Source: Rhodobiaceae bacterium UBA4490
GTDB taxonomy: Bacteria > Pseudomonadota > Alphaproteobacteria > Parvibaculales > Parvibaculaceae
NCBI GenBank assembly: GCA_002389665.1
Contig: DGNO01000005.1
Location: forward strand, 383,957-402,829
Reading direction: 5' to 3'
DNA: 18,873 bases
The position numbers and the translations under genes are program-made. A model generated the notes under the pieces. The model was given only the letters and a program-made list of their open reading frames with translations, was not told the origin of the DNA and did no database searches. Below, in pieces: positions 6,138 to 13,207 of this stretch (positions are counted from its first letter, which is position 1; each line of letters opens with the position of its first letter).

Positions 6138-7208
6138 CTATTCTTCTTTTGCCTTCAGGCGGGCGCTGCGGGGCAGCACCTTCGCCCAGCAGGCGCGCAC
6201 ATCTTCCAGCCCGTGCTTGCCCGTGCACCAGGCTTCCTCGGAGGGGAAGTGGGCGGCGGCCAGGCACTGATTGAGATTGAGCCGGGCCCAGCGCAGGCAG
6301 CGCGTGGAATTGGAATTGGCGGTAAAGCTGTCGATAAGCTGAGACTGGGCTTCCTGCTCGTCGATGACATGGCGCGCGGCCACGGCCAGCACCTGCTCCA
6401 TCAGCGGCGCGGAGGCGGCATGGGCGGTGGAAATCGGGCTGAATTCCTGTTTGATCGCCTCGATGACGCCGCGCCCTTCTTCCAGTGCCGCCGTATCGAC
6501 CGTGCGGTCTTCCGGCAGCGGGGTCAGGTTGCCCCATTTTTTCGACTGGAAATCACGGGCTGCGGTCAGGAAACGCTGGCTGAGCGTTGCCATTTTCGCA
6601 TTGTCGGCGGCGATATTCTCGATCACGGCGGCGGTGGCCGAACCTGCCCCGTCGATCCGGCGGGCATAAACGCCGTGCCCGCTCAAATTGCTCAGCACGT
6701 TGTCGCGCCCTTCGGCGGAAACGCGCGCCTTAACGCCGCGGGCAAAGGCCGGATCTCGCGCCGCGATCAGCGCCCGGTAGGCGATCCAGCCACGGGCAAT
6801 ACGCTTGGGCTCGGAATAGCGCAATTGCTGGAGCACATGGCGCACCTGGTTGGGCGTGTTGAGCTTCAGCGTGCTCGCATCGTTCAGCACATTCTGGAAA
6901 ACCGCATAATCCTGGGCAAAGCCATTAAGGCTCGTGTCGTTCGGCAGCGGGCCGGACAGCGCGGCGACGCCTTGCGCCGGGCGCGGCTCGGGCAGGATGA
7001 AGACCTCCGCGCCGCTATCGGCGGGTGCGGGCAGGCTGGCCTGCTGGCTTTTCTGCTGTGCCGGGCTTGTGCTGGCCGGCTGGGCACTTCTGTCACCGTC
7101 GATGACGGCGCAGCCGCCAAGGGCCAGAAGGGCGGCGCCGGTAATGGCAGCGCGAATGGAAAGAAAACCGGAAGAACCGCATCCGGCGGCGAAACGCGAC
7201 TTCGTCAT
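6138..7208 (-). CDS. cysteine-rich lipoprotein of unknown function
   Basis: 356 residues from the ATG at 7208. GAGGGG lies 8 nt before this start, and it gives a proper lipoprotein signal: a basic N-terminus, a hydrophobic stretch, and the lipobox LALGGC with Cys33 as the lipidated residue. A longer frame upstream is not needed. The mature protein has a Gln/Ser/Pro-rich linker to about residue 75, then a mostly helical globular region. The C-terminal 50 residues contain four cysteines (C304, C315, C328, C340) in a helical context, likely two disulfides. It is expected in the periplasm, attached to the inner or outer membrane. I do not recognise the family. It has its own strong terminator and a divergent promoter region. 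Confidence 0.82.
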   Translation of the reverse strand: MTKSRFAAGCGSSGFLSIRAAITGAALLALGGCAVIDGDRSAQPASTSPAQQKSQQASLPAPADSGAEVFILPEPRPAQGVAALSGPLPNDTSLNGFAQDYAVFQNVLNDASTLKLNTPNQVRHVLQQLRYSEPKRIARGWIAYRALIAARDPAFARGVKARVSAEGRDNVLSNLSGHGVYARRIDGAGSATAAVIENIAADNAKMATLSQRFLTAARDFQSKKWGNLTPLPEDRTVDTAALEEGRGVIEAIKQEFSPISTAHAASAPLMEQVLAVAARHVIDEQEAQSQLIDSFTANSNSTRCLRWARLNLNQCLAAAHFPSEEAWCTGKHGLEDVRACWAKVLPRSARLKAKEE

Positions 7209-7651
7209 ACCCGAAACCCCTCGAAAGGCTGTGCCCATGCCCCACGCAACAGCAATGCCAATTGCCCCCGATTCAACATTCATACCATGATTGTGCGGAT
7301 GGCGCATATACTAGTGTGAAGCTCCTGCCCGATGCAATTGCCAAAAAAGAACGCCGGCGGCCTGCCTTATTCAATATTGAACGGCGGCACAATGTCCGGC
7401 CCGAATGCCGGGCGGTACACAGCCTGGCAAAATATCGCCCGCGCGGACCGGTTCTTACAAACCTGTTCCGTATAGGGATGTTTACCATGCCTCTTGAGCG
7501 GAGAGCGCTTCTGCGGCGCCCCATCCTTATAGCCGGGCGATCATGTGCATGAGGTTAAAGCGCGCGTCCGATCTTGCAAAGAACGCCCGCAAGACCCGCC
7601 TCATTCATGATATGAGAGAGCACGGTTTCAACAAGAAAGCGGGCCTCCAGC
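7209..7651. other. divergent intergenic region between the lipoprotein and DUF1491 genes
   Basis: 443 bp without a convincing gene. It holds GATTC (7270-7274, a GANTC methylation site) about 60 bp before the lipoprotein ATG, the 12-bp perfect palindrome TTCAATATTGAA (7370-7381), and the hairpin GCCCG-n5-CGGGC (7399-7413). Both promoters should be here, but no -35/-10 pair is convincing. Confidence 0.5.
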
Positions 7652-8050
7652 GTGCCTCATAGCGACGAACCCCGGCTGAAAGCAGAAATCTGGGTGAAAG
7701 CCCTGATCCGCCGTGCGGGCGCGGAAAATGTTCCTGCCATGGTGGTGCGGCGGGGCGATGACACCTCGGGCACGGTGCTGGTGAAGGTGAACGGCCTTGA
7801 CGGCACGGCCATGGTCTATGCCCGCGCGCGGGCAGGGGACGGCAGCCCGATCTGGATACCTGGCAACGGGCCGGAACCGGTCGCGGAGGCCGAAGCGGAC
7901 GCTTATATTGAGCGCCAGCGCAAATTCGACCCGGACCTTTGGGTCGTGGAAATTGAGGATCAGGCGCGGCGCCATTTCCTGCAGGAAAAAGTGGAGGGCG
8001 AGGAAACCCGCCCTCCGGATCTTTCCGCGTCTTCTCTTTTCAAGATTTAA
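7652..8050 (+). CDS. DUF1491 family protein
   Basis: 132 residues from a GTG start, which is forced because an in-frame stop lies upstream (TGA 7613-7615) and the family sequence begins almost at once. Conserved landmarks are RLKAEIWVKALIRRAG (8-23), PAMVVRRGDDTSGTVLVKVN (28-47), and FDPDLWVVEIEDQARRHFL near 92-110. This matches DUF1491, a small cytoplasmic alphaproteobacterial family without an assigned reaction. The Shine-Dalgarno is weak. The gene converges on the 73-residue protein gene, and the two TAA stop codons overlap on opposite strands within TTAA at 8047-8050. The family call is firm; the function is unknown. Confidence 0.9.
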   Translation: MPHSDEPRLKAEIWVKALIRRAGAENVPAMVVRRGDDTSGTVLVKVNGLDGTAMVYARARAGDGSPIWIPGNGPEPVAEAEADAYIERQRKFDPDLWVVEIEDQARRHFLQEKVEGEETRPPDLSASSLFKI

Positions 8051-8268
8051 GGACGCATGAACATATAGTCGCCGTCCGGGTCGATATTCTCTGCGGAGCT
8101 GATGAGTTCGGCGGCGATATCCTCGTTCGAGCGCACGGTGCGGAAAAGCTGAATGGCTTTTTCCAGGAAAAGCCGGCCGACCACATCGGCGTCGTATTTG
8201 GCGGCCTCCGCCTCGGCAATGGCCGCTTCCAAGTGCGGGGTCACGATGTCACGGGCTGTTCCAGCCAT
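8047..8268 (-). CDS. small hypothetical protein (73 residues)
   Basis: The ATG at 8268 has AAAGGA 6 nt upstream and is the natural start; the longer open frame to about 8520 has no coding character. The protein MAGTARDIVTPHLEAAIAEA... is helical and acidic, with LFLEKAIQLF and ENIDPDGDYMFMRP at its end. No signal peptide or membrane segment is seen, so it is probably cytoplasmic. It is convergent with the DUF1491 gene and divergent from prfC. I do not recognise the family. The clean Shine-Dalgarno and amphipathic helical composition make it a real gene with fair confidence. Confidence 0.72.
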   Translation of the reverse strand: MAGTARDIVTPHLEAAIAEAEAAKYDADVVGRLFLEKAIQLFRTVRSNEDIAAELISSAENIDPDGDYMFMRP

Positions 8269-8387
8269 GGGAAATCCTTTCGTCTGATGGGTTTGATAGG
8301 TTGAATGTCGAATGGCGCCATTCTGCCTGTTTCCGCGCCGCACGTCATGATGTGAATCAAGCGGGATGCTTGGCGGAAACGTAAGGT

Positions 8388-8501
8388 CCCCCGGGACTTG
8401 CGGGGGGCTTTCGGGAGGCTCTTCAAGGTATGGCATCCGCCGCCTGCTTGGGTTAGGGTGCGCCGCCTTTGGGAGCGGGGCCGGCTCCTCGTTTCCGGCC
8501 C
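8388..8501 (+). promoter_or_regulatory. hairpins in the prfC upstream region
   Basis: CCCCCG (8388-8393) pairs with CGGGGG (8401-8406) around a 7-nt loop, and GGGCCGG (8478-8484) pairs with CCGGCCC (8495-8501) around a 10-nt loop, 27 nt before the prfC ATG. They may be leader structure. No clear promoter or Shine-Dalgarno is seen for prfC. GAATC at 8354-8358 is a GANTC site in the same gap. Confidence 0.35.
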
Positions 8502-8528
8502 GAAATTGCAGTTCAGGCACTTGAATTC

Positions 8529-10118
8529 ATGTACGAACCGAAAACCGAAGCCGTGCGCCGCCGGCGCACTTTTGCGATCATCTCTCACCCGGATGCGGGC
8601 AAGACGACCCTGACCGAAAACCTGCTCCTGATGGGCGGGGCCATTCGCATGGCCGGGCAGGTGAAAGCCAAGGGCGAGCGCCGCCGCACCCAGTCGGACT
8701 GGATGAAGATCGAGCAGGAGCGCGGGATTTCGGTTTCCTCCGCCGTCATGACCTTCGAATTCGAGAACACGATCTGCAACCTGCTCGACACGCCGGGCCA
8801 CGAAGACTTCTCCGAAGACACCTACCGCACGCTGACCGCCGCCGACAGCGCTATCATGGTGATCGACGCGGCCAAGGGCATCGAGGCGCAGACGCTGAAA
8901 CTCTTCGAGGTTTGCCGCTTGCGCGATGTGCCGATCATCACCTTCATCAACAAGGTGGACCGGGAAGGCCAGAGCCCCTTCGAGCTGATGGATGAAATCG
9001 CCGAACGCCTGGCGCTCGATACCGTGCCGATGATGTGGCCGGCGGGCATGGGCGGGCTCTTCAAAGGCCTCATCAATCTGAAAGAAAATACCTTCCTGCC
9101 CCATACGAAGGGCGAAGAGGGCACGGGCGAGGCGGTGGATTTTTCCTCCGATGCCATGGCGCAGTATATTCCGGAAAAGGAACTGGAAACCTTACGCGAG
9201 GAAGCCGAGCTGGCGCAGGTCGCAAGCCCCGACTTCGACCTCGATCTTTACCGCGCAGGCGCTATGACGCCGGTCTTCTTCGGCTCGGCTTTGCGGAAAG
9301 TCGGCGTGCGCCAGCTCCTGCGCGGGGTGACAAGCCTTGCCCCCTCGCCGCGCCCGCAAAAGACGACGGTGCGCACCGTCGAGCCCGATGAAGGCAAGGT
9401 CTCCGGCTTCGTCTTCAAAGTGCAGGCGAATATGGACGCCAATCACCGCGACCGGATTGCTTTCATGCGGCTCTGCTCGGGCCGGTTCAAGCGCGGCATG
9501 AAGCTGAAAATCTCATCGAGCGGCAAAGTCATCTCCGTCCATAATCCCATTCTCTTTTTCGCGCAGGACCGCGAGCTGGTGGAAGAAGCCTGGCCGGGCG
9601 ATATTATCGGTATCCCGAACCACGGCACGATCCGCGTCGGCGATACGCTGACGGAAGGCGAAGACCTGGTCTTTACCGGCATTCCGAATTTCGCGCCGGA
9701 AATCCTGCAGCGCGTGCGCCTCGACGATCCGATGAAGATGAAGCATTTGCGCCGGGCGCTCGAAAGCCTTGCCGAGGAAGGTGTGACGCAGGTCTTCAAA
9801 CCGAAGATCGGTGCCAATTGGGTGATCGGCGTCGTCGGCCAGCTGCAGCTTGAAGTGCTGCGCGAGCGCATCGATGCCGAATACGGCATCAAGGTGGGGC
9901 TGGAACCGGCGCCCTTCGAAACCGCGCGCTGGGTTTCGGCGGACGACCCCTTGGAGCTCAAGCGTTTCGTCGATGCCAATCAGGGCAATATTGCCGAGGA
10001 CAGGGACGCCGCTCCCGTCTTCATGGCGAAAAGCGCCTGGGAGGTCGGCTATATAACGGATAAATGGCCGAATATTTCGTTCTCGGCGACACGCGAACGT
10101 CAAGCCGCCGAGGCATAA
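8529..10118 (+). CDS. prfC: peptide chain release factor 3 (RF3), GTPase
   Basis: 529 residues, the usual RF3 length. RF3 is a ribosome-bound GTPase that recycles RF1 and RF2 after peptide release. G-domain motifs are visible: P-loop HPDAGKTT (20-27), the switch I region RGISVSS (65-71), DTPGH (87-91) and NKVD (141-144). Beta-barrel domain II and domain III follow, with KPKIGANWVIGVVGQLQLEV typical of RF3 rather than EF-G or RF2-like GTPases. The ATG at 8529 is chosen because the family begins there; an in-frame TTG at 8469 would add unrelated residues. No strong Shine-Dalgarno is present. The MscS-like gene follows after 32 bp without a terminator, so they may be co-transcribed. Confidence 0.97.
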   Translation: MYEPKTEAVRRRRTFAIISHPDAGKTTLTENLLLMGGAIRMAGQVKAKGERRRTQSDWMKIEQERGISVSSAVMTFEFENTICNLLDTPGHEDFSEDTYRTLTAADSAIMVIDAAKGIEAQTLKLFEVCRLRDVPIITFINKVDREGQSPFELMDEIAERLALDTVPMMWPAGMGGLFKGLINLKENTFLPHTKGEEGTGEAVDFSSDAMAQYIPEKELETLREEAELAQVASPDFDLDLYRAGAMTPVFFGSALRKVGVRQLLRGVTSLAPSPRPQKTTVRTVEPDEGKVSGFVFKVQANMDANHRDRIAFMRLCSGRFKRGMKLKISSSGKVISVHNPILFFAQDRELVEEAWPGDIIGIPNHGTIRVGDTLTEGEDLVFTGIPNFAPEILQRVRLDDPMKMKHLRRALESLAEEGVTQVFKPKIGANWVIGVVGQLQLEVLRERIDAEYGIKVGLEPAPFETARWVSADDPLELKRFVDANQGNIAEDRDAAPVFMAKSAWEVGYITDKWPNISFSATRERQAAEA

Positions 10119-10150
10119 GAATAAGGCCTGGCTGAAACAAGAGGATGCCG

Positions 10151-11332
10151 ATGGAAAACGTGCCGGCTCAATTCGCGGAATTGTGGAGCATCACCTTGGA
10201 AGTCTGGAATAGCGGCGTTGCAGGCTATTCGGTGGGCGATGCGCTGATCGCGCTCGGTATTTTTCTCTTCTTCTATCTGCTGCGCGGGCTTTTTTCCCGC
10301 TTCATCTTTTCCGTCGTCGACCGCTGGGTAAAGAACACGCCCAATCATTGGGACGATAAACTCCATGCGGCGCTTGCCGAACCTTTGCGCTTCGTCTTCG
10401 TCATTATCGGCGTTTTCTTTGCGCTGGATTATCTCGATCTCGGCGGCACGGCGGCGGTGGTTGCCAGCAACGTGCTGCGCTCGCTCATCGCCATTGCGAT
10501 TTTCTGGGGCATTCATAATGCGCTGACCCCGGTCTCCGATCTTCTGCGCGAGCTTGAACGCGTGCTCACCGAGGAAATGCTGGACTGGCTGGTGACGGGC
10601 GCGAAATGGGGCGTCATCGCCATTGGCGCTGCGACCGTTCTGCAAATCTGGGGTGTGCAGGTTGCCCCCATCATTGCCGGGCTCGGGCTTTTCGGTGTCG
10701 CCGTCGCGCTCGGCGCGCAGGACCTTTTCAAGAACCTGATCGGCGGACTTTCCATTCTGGTGGAAAAACGCTTCCGCAAGGGCGACTGGATCCTGGTCGA
10801 CACGGTGGTGGAAGGCACGGTGGAGCATATCGGTTTCCGCTCCACCATGGTGCGCCGTTTCGACAAGGCGCCGGTCTTCGTGCCCAACCAGAAACTTTCC
10901 GATGCGGCGGTGACGAATTTCTCCGACATGACCTACCGGCGCATCTTCTGGAAGATCGGCGTCGAGTACCGCACGAGCCTTGATCAGCTCAAAGAAATCC
11001 GTGACAAGATCGAAGCCTATTTGCGCGAGCATGAGGCCTTTGTCGGCCCCGCCGAAGCCCCGCTCTTCGTGCGCATCGATTCTTTCGGCGCCTCCTCCAT
11101 CGACATTCTGCTTTATACCTTCACTCATACGACCGTCTGGGGCGAGTGGCTGGAGCTGAAAGAAGAGCTTGCCTTCAAGGTGAAGGAAATCGTGGAAGGG
11201 GCGGGCACCGGTTTCGCCTTCCCGAGCCAGTCGCTTTATGTGGAAAAATGGCCGGAGGGCAGCCCCGAACCTTTCGTTCCCCCGAGTGATGCCAAGGGGG
11301 AAGGGCAAAGCGAGGCGCCGCGCGCCAACTAA
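10151..11332 (+). CDS. MscS family mechanosensitive ion channel
   Basis: 393 residues from the ATG at 10151, which has AAGAGG at the right distance (6 nt); the ATG at 10145 directly abuts that site. Membrane segments are at about 31-53, 81-96, 108-124 and 150-168. The conserved pore helix and beta entry follow at about 172-215 (AGLGLFGVAVALGAQDLFKN, then a GGLSILVEKRFRKGDWI-like stretch), the hallmark of MscS. The C-terminal cytoplasmic vestibule domain ends near residue 375, followed by a short charged tail. These channels open under membrane tension to release solutes in hypo-osmotic shock. It has more transmembrane helices than E. coli MscS, as in several alphaproteobacterial paralogues. 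It sits downstream of prfC and ends at a hairpin. Confidence 0.93.
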   Translation: MENVPAQFAELWSITLEVWNSGVAGYSVGDALIALGIFLFFYLLRGLFSRFIFSVVDRWVKNTPNHWDDKLHAALAEPLRFVFVIIGVFFALDYLDLGGTAAVVASNVLRSLIAIAIFWGIHNALTPVSDLLRELERVLTEEMLDWLVTGAKWGVIAIGAATVLQIWGVQVAPIIAGLGLFGVAVALGAQDLFKNLIGGLSILVEKRFRKGDWILVDTVVEGTVEHIGFRSTMVRRFDKAPVFVPNQKLSDAAVTNFSDMTYRRIFWKIGVEYRTSLDQLKEIRDKIEAYLREHEAFVGPAEAPLFVRIDSFGASSIDILLYTFTHTTVWGEWLELKEELAFKVKEIVEGAGTGFAFPSQSLYVEKWPEGSPEPFVPPSDAKGEGQSEAPRAN

Positions 11333-11335
11333 ACG

Positions 11336-11362
11336 GGCGGCGATGTTACGCCGCCTCGCTCT
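11336..11362. terminator. terminator-like hairpin between convergent genes
   Basis: GGCGGCG (11336-11342) and CGCCGCC (11349-11355) form a perfect 7-bp stem with the loop ATGTTA. On the plus strand it is followed by TCGCTCTTTT. It terminates the MscS-like gene. The TAA of the convergent DUF2336 gene (TTA at 11346-11348) lies in the loop, so it may act in both directions. Confidence 0.65.
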
Positions 11363-12440
11363 TTTCCTGGGAACGTACGCGCCAGAAGCGCATGGTGCGT
11401 TGGGCCACATCCACCGGTACTTCGTCGTAAAGCGCGAGCAGCTTATACGTGTCCTCGATGGAGCGCTGAGAGCCGGTTTCCCGAAGCAGAATAAAAGTCG
11501 AAAAGGTCGAGCGGTCGAAACGCGAGGCCTTGCAAGCAATCGCAAGCCCTTCGCCCGTCTTGTCGAAGAAAACGCGTTTGGCCGTCTTCTCGTCGATATT
11601 GGCAAGATGAGCGAGGCCGCAGACAAGCTCCGGCCATTGTTTTTCCCGGCACAGTTTGACGAGCAGCGCTTCGTTCAGCTCGCGCTTGGCGATCATCTTT
11701 TCGATATAAAGATGGGCGCGGGACTTTTCCGGCGGGGCGGAGCCCATTTCCAGAAGAATGCGTTCCTCGGATTCGCGCAGCAGCCGGTTGACCATATCCG
11801 GGTCGAGATTGGTCGCCTTGGAGAGAATCGTCTCGCGCAAGGTCGAGGAGACGAACCAGAACATGTCATGCATCAGCTCGGGCGAGAGATCGTCCCGGTC
11901 CACCAGAGGCTCGTGCAAGTCCTTGTTCGCCTCGGCGCGCTTGACGACACGCTTCATCGTCTCTTCATCGATCTGCGCGCCCTTATTCGTGACGAGCTTT
12001 TCAAGCACAGTGTCATTGCCATGTTCGACAAGCGCGCCGGAAACGGCGGTGGTGACATCGTCACGCGCCGCGATGAGTTCCTGATGCGCGCCGCCTTTTT
12101 GCTGGATGATGGCGATGAGGTCTTCTTCTTTAAGGCCCCGGCTTTTTTCGAGGATGGGCCGGGCGACCTCCACTTCATCGCTGGCAAGCTGGCGCAACAC
12201 TTCGCGCGGCGTGTCCACGACTTCCGCCAGACGGTAGGCCAGCTCGGAGCGCACACGCGCTTCCATCTCGCTGGCGACATGGGTCATAATGTCGGCAAGG
12301 TGTCCGCGTTCGCTTTCGCTGAAGCCTTGCGGATTCTCGACGAAGATATCGGTAACTTCGCGCAGCAGCGTACGCCGCCGCTCGCTCGACGGTTCTTTTG
12401 CAAGTTCGATCAGCTGATTGAGACGCGCAAACTCGGCCAT
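11346..12440 (-). CDS. DUF2336 domain-containing protein
   Basis: 364 residues, entirely alpha-helical and strongly charged, without signal peptide or membrane segment, so cytoplasmic. The start MAEFARLNQLIELA and repeated helical hairpins containing VRSELAYRLAE (about 63-73), EVEVARPILEKS (about 89-100) and DLIAIIQQKG (about 106-115) match DUF2336, an alphaproteobacterial family with HEAT-like repeats and no settled function. The later part (about 215-350) continues with LRESEERILLEMGSAPP and a region rich in charged helices. The gene is monocistronic by context: convergent with the MscS-like gene, divergent from the small AKIIEF gene. HEAT-like repeats usually mediate protein contacts, so a scaffold or regulatory role is possible (inference). 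Confidence 0.87.
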   Translation of the reverse strand: MAEFARLNQLIELAKEPSSERRRTLLREVTDIFVENPQGFSESERGHLADIMTHVASEMEARVRSELAYRLAEVVDTPREVLRQLASDEVEVARPILEKSRGLKEEDLIAIIQQKGGAHQELIAARDDVTTAVSGALVEHGNDTVLEKLVTNKGAQIDEETMKRVVKRAEANKDLHEPLVDRDDLSPELMHDMFWFVSSTLRETILSKATNLDPDMVNRLLRESEERILLEMGSAPPEKSRAHLYIEKMIAKRELNEALLVKLCREKQWPELVCGLAHLANIDEKTAKRVFFDKTGEGLAIACKASRFDRSTFSTFILLRETGSQRSIEDTYKLLALYDEVPVDVAQRTMRFWRVRSQEKSEAA

Positions 12441-12724
12441 GGTCGCAAAACCCTAACGATCCCCATCCTGAACCTTCGATGAATGGCCTAATATCGTGCA
12501 CACTTGTTAAAAGAACGTGCCGGAATTCCGTTAAATTTCGAGCATTTCGCCGCGAATCATCGTGAAAATTTTTTCCGGACGGGGAGTTAATTTTTTCATT
12601 TTGGAACGCGTGCAAAGGGCACCCGTTAATTCTTCATTCATGACAAATTGTAATGATGAGCCATAGGGAGGCTGTCGTGCTCACACCTTCAATAGGGGGG
12701 CGGTTCTCAATCGGGAGCGATGAG
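12441..12724. other. divergent AT-rich intergenic region
   Basis: About 280 bp, AT-rich around 12480-12660, with a GANTC site (GAATC 12554-12558) and the perfect palindrome CGGAATTCCG (12521-12530). It should contain the DUF2336 promoter (leftward) and that of the small AKIIEF gene (rightward). A weak rightward candidate is TTGGAA-18-GTTAAT around 12602-12631. Confidence 0.4.
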
Positions 12725-12898
12725 ATGGCCAAGATCATAGAGTTCAAACCCCGCGAGGCGGGTGCCCGGTATTACGACGAGCCGGCGAAGATCCTCGAAT
12801 TTCCGAAAGCAGGCGGCGGCGCCTCGAAGGCGGCGCATAGCAGCGAGATTTCGCTGGCTGCCATCATGGACGCTTCCTGGCCGGCGCAGGACGGCTAA
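12725..12898 (+). CDS. small AKIIEF-motif hypothetical protein
   Basis: 57 residues from the ATG at 12725, with GGGAG 7 nt upstream. An in-frame GTG at 12677 with AGGGAGG 5 nt upstream is a credible alternative that would give 73 residues. The protein contains an internal near-repeat: MAKIIEFKP at the start and AKILEFPK about 20 residues later, each probably a short beta strand or docking motif. The C-terminal part (SSEISLAAIMDASWPAQDG) looks like an amphipathic helix. No signal peptide is seen. I do not recognise an assigned family. Two good ribosome binding sites in one frame support a genuine small gene. Confidence 0.7.
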   Translation: MAKIIEFKPREAGARYYDEPAKILEFPKAGGGASKAAHSSEISLAAIMDASWPAQDG

Positions 12899-13207
12899 GA
12901 AGGCGGCTCGGCCCGCGTGAACAAGCGTGTGGCTTCGCGGCAGCGAATGTCGATCACCGCGTAGCCATTGAGGAAGACGAAAGCAGGGGCGTGGTCCTTG
13001 GGGACCCTCCATCCATTCTTTCTTTCCGGCCCGCTTCACATGAATGTCAGCGCCCGCGCTTTTTTGGCCGGGCAGGCGCCAATACGTCGATATTTTCCAA
13101 AGAGAGAGGTTGCATCCTTTCTCCCGGCATGGTTCCTCTGAGCCGGCCGGGCGCTATTCCTATGGCGCCCCGGCACTGCGAGAGCCAGCGCTCTGAGAGG
13201 AAGTGAC
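12899..13207. other. intergenic region upstream of dadA
   Basis: 309 bp without a gene. It contains a weak terminator candidate for the small upstream gene, GGTCC-TTGG-GGACC (12993-13006) followed by a pyrimidine-rich stretch, and a T6 run at 13060-13065. Its last 107 bp form the structured leader listed separately. No convincing promoter is seen. Confidence 0.5.
13102..13203 (+). promoter_or_regulatory. structured dadA leader sequestering the ribosome binding site
   Basis: Four helices can be drawn directly. H0: GAGAGAGG (13102-13109) with CCTTTCTC (13116-13123), one G-U pair. P1: TTCCTCT (13133-13139) with AGAGGAA (13196-13202), which covers the dadA Shine-Dalgarno. Inside P1 are H1, GCCGGGCGC (13146-13154) with GCG-c-CCCGGC (13165-13174), and H2, AGAGC-CAGC-GCTCT (13181-13194). 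AGAGG in H0 (13105-13109) can alternatively pair with CCTCT of P1, which would free the ribosome binding site. The base pairing is observed; the switching is inferred. Confidence 0.5.

Noticed and set aside
5989..6270. 93-codon plus-strand frame
   Set aside because: Runs through the intrinsic terminator and antisense into the lipoprotein gene; very basic and without a credible start site.
6213..7319. 368-codon open frame on the plus strand
   Set aside because: Antisense to the lipoprotein gene, whose lipobox, Shine-Dalgarno and terminator are all in place.
7262..7552. 96-codon plus-strand frame in the divergent intergenic region
   Set aside because: No Shine-Dalgarno, Arg-rich composition, and it overlaps the presumed promoter region.
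10100..11626. 508-codon open frame on the minus strand
   Set aside because: Antisense to the MscS-like channel gene and overlapping the DUF2336 gene in another frame; low-complexity Arg/His-rich composition.
11238..12482. 414-codon open frame on the plus strand
   Set aside because: Antisense to the DUF2336 gene; composition typical of a shadow frame.
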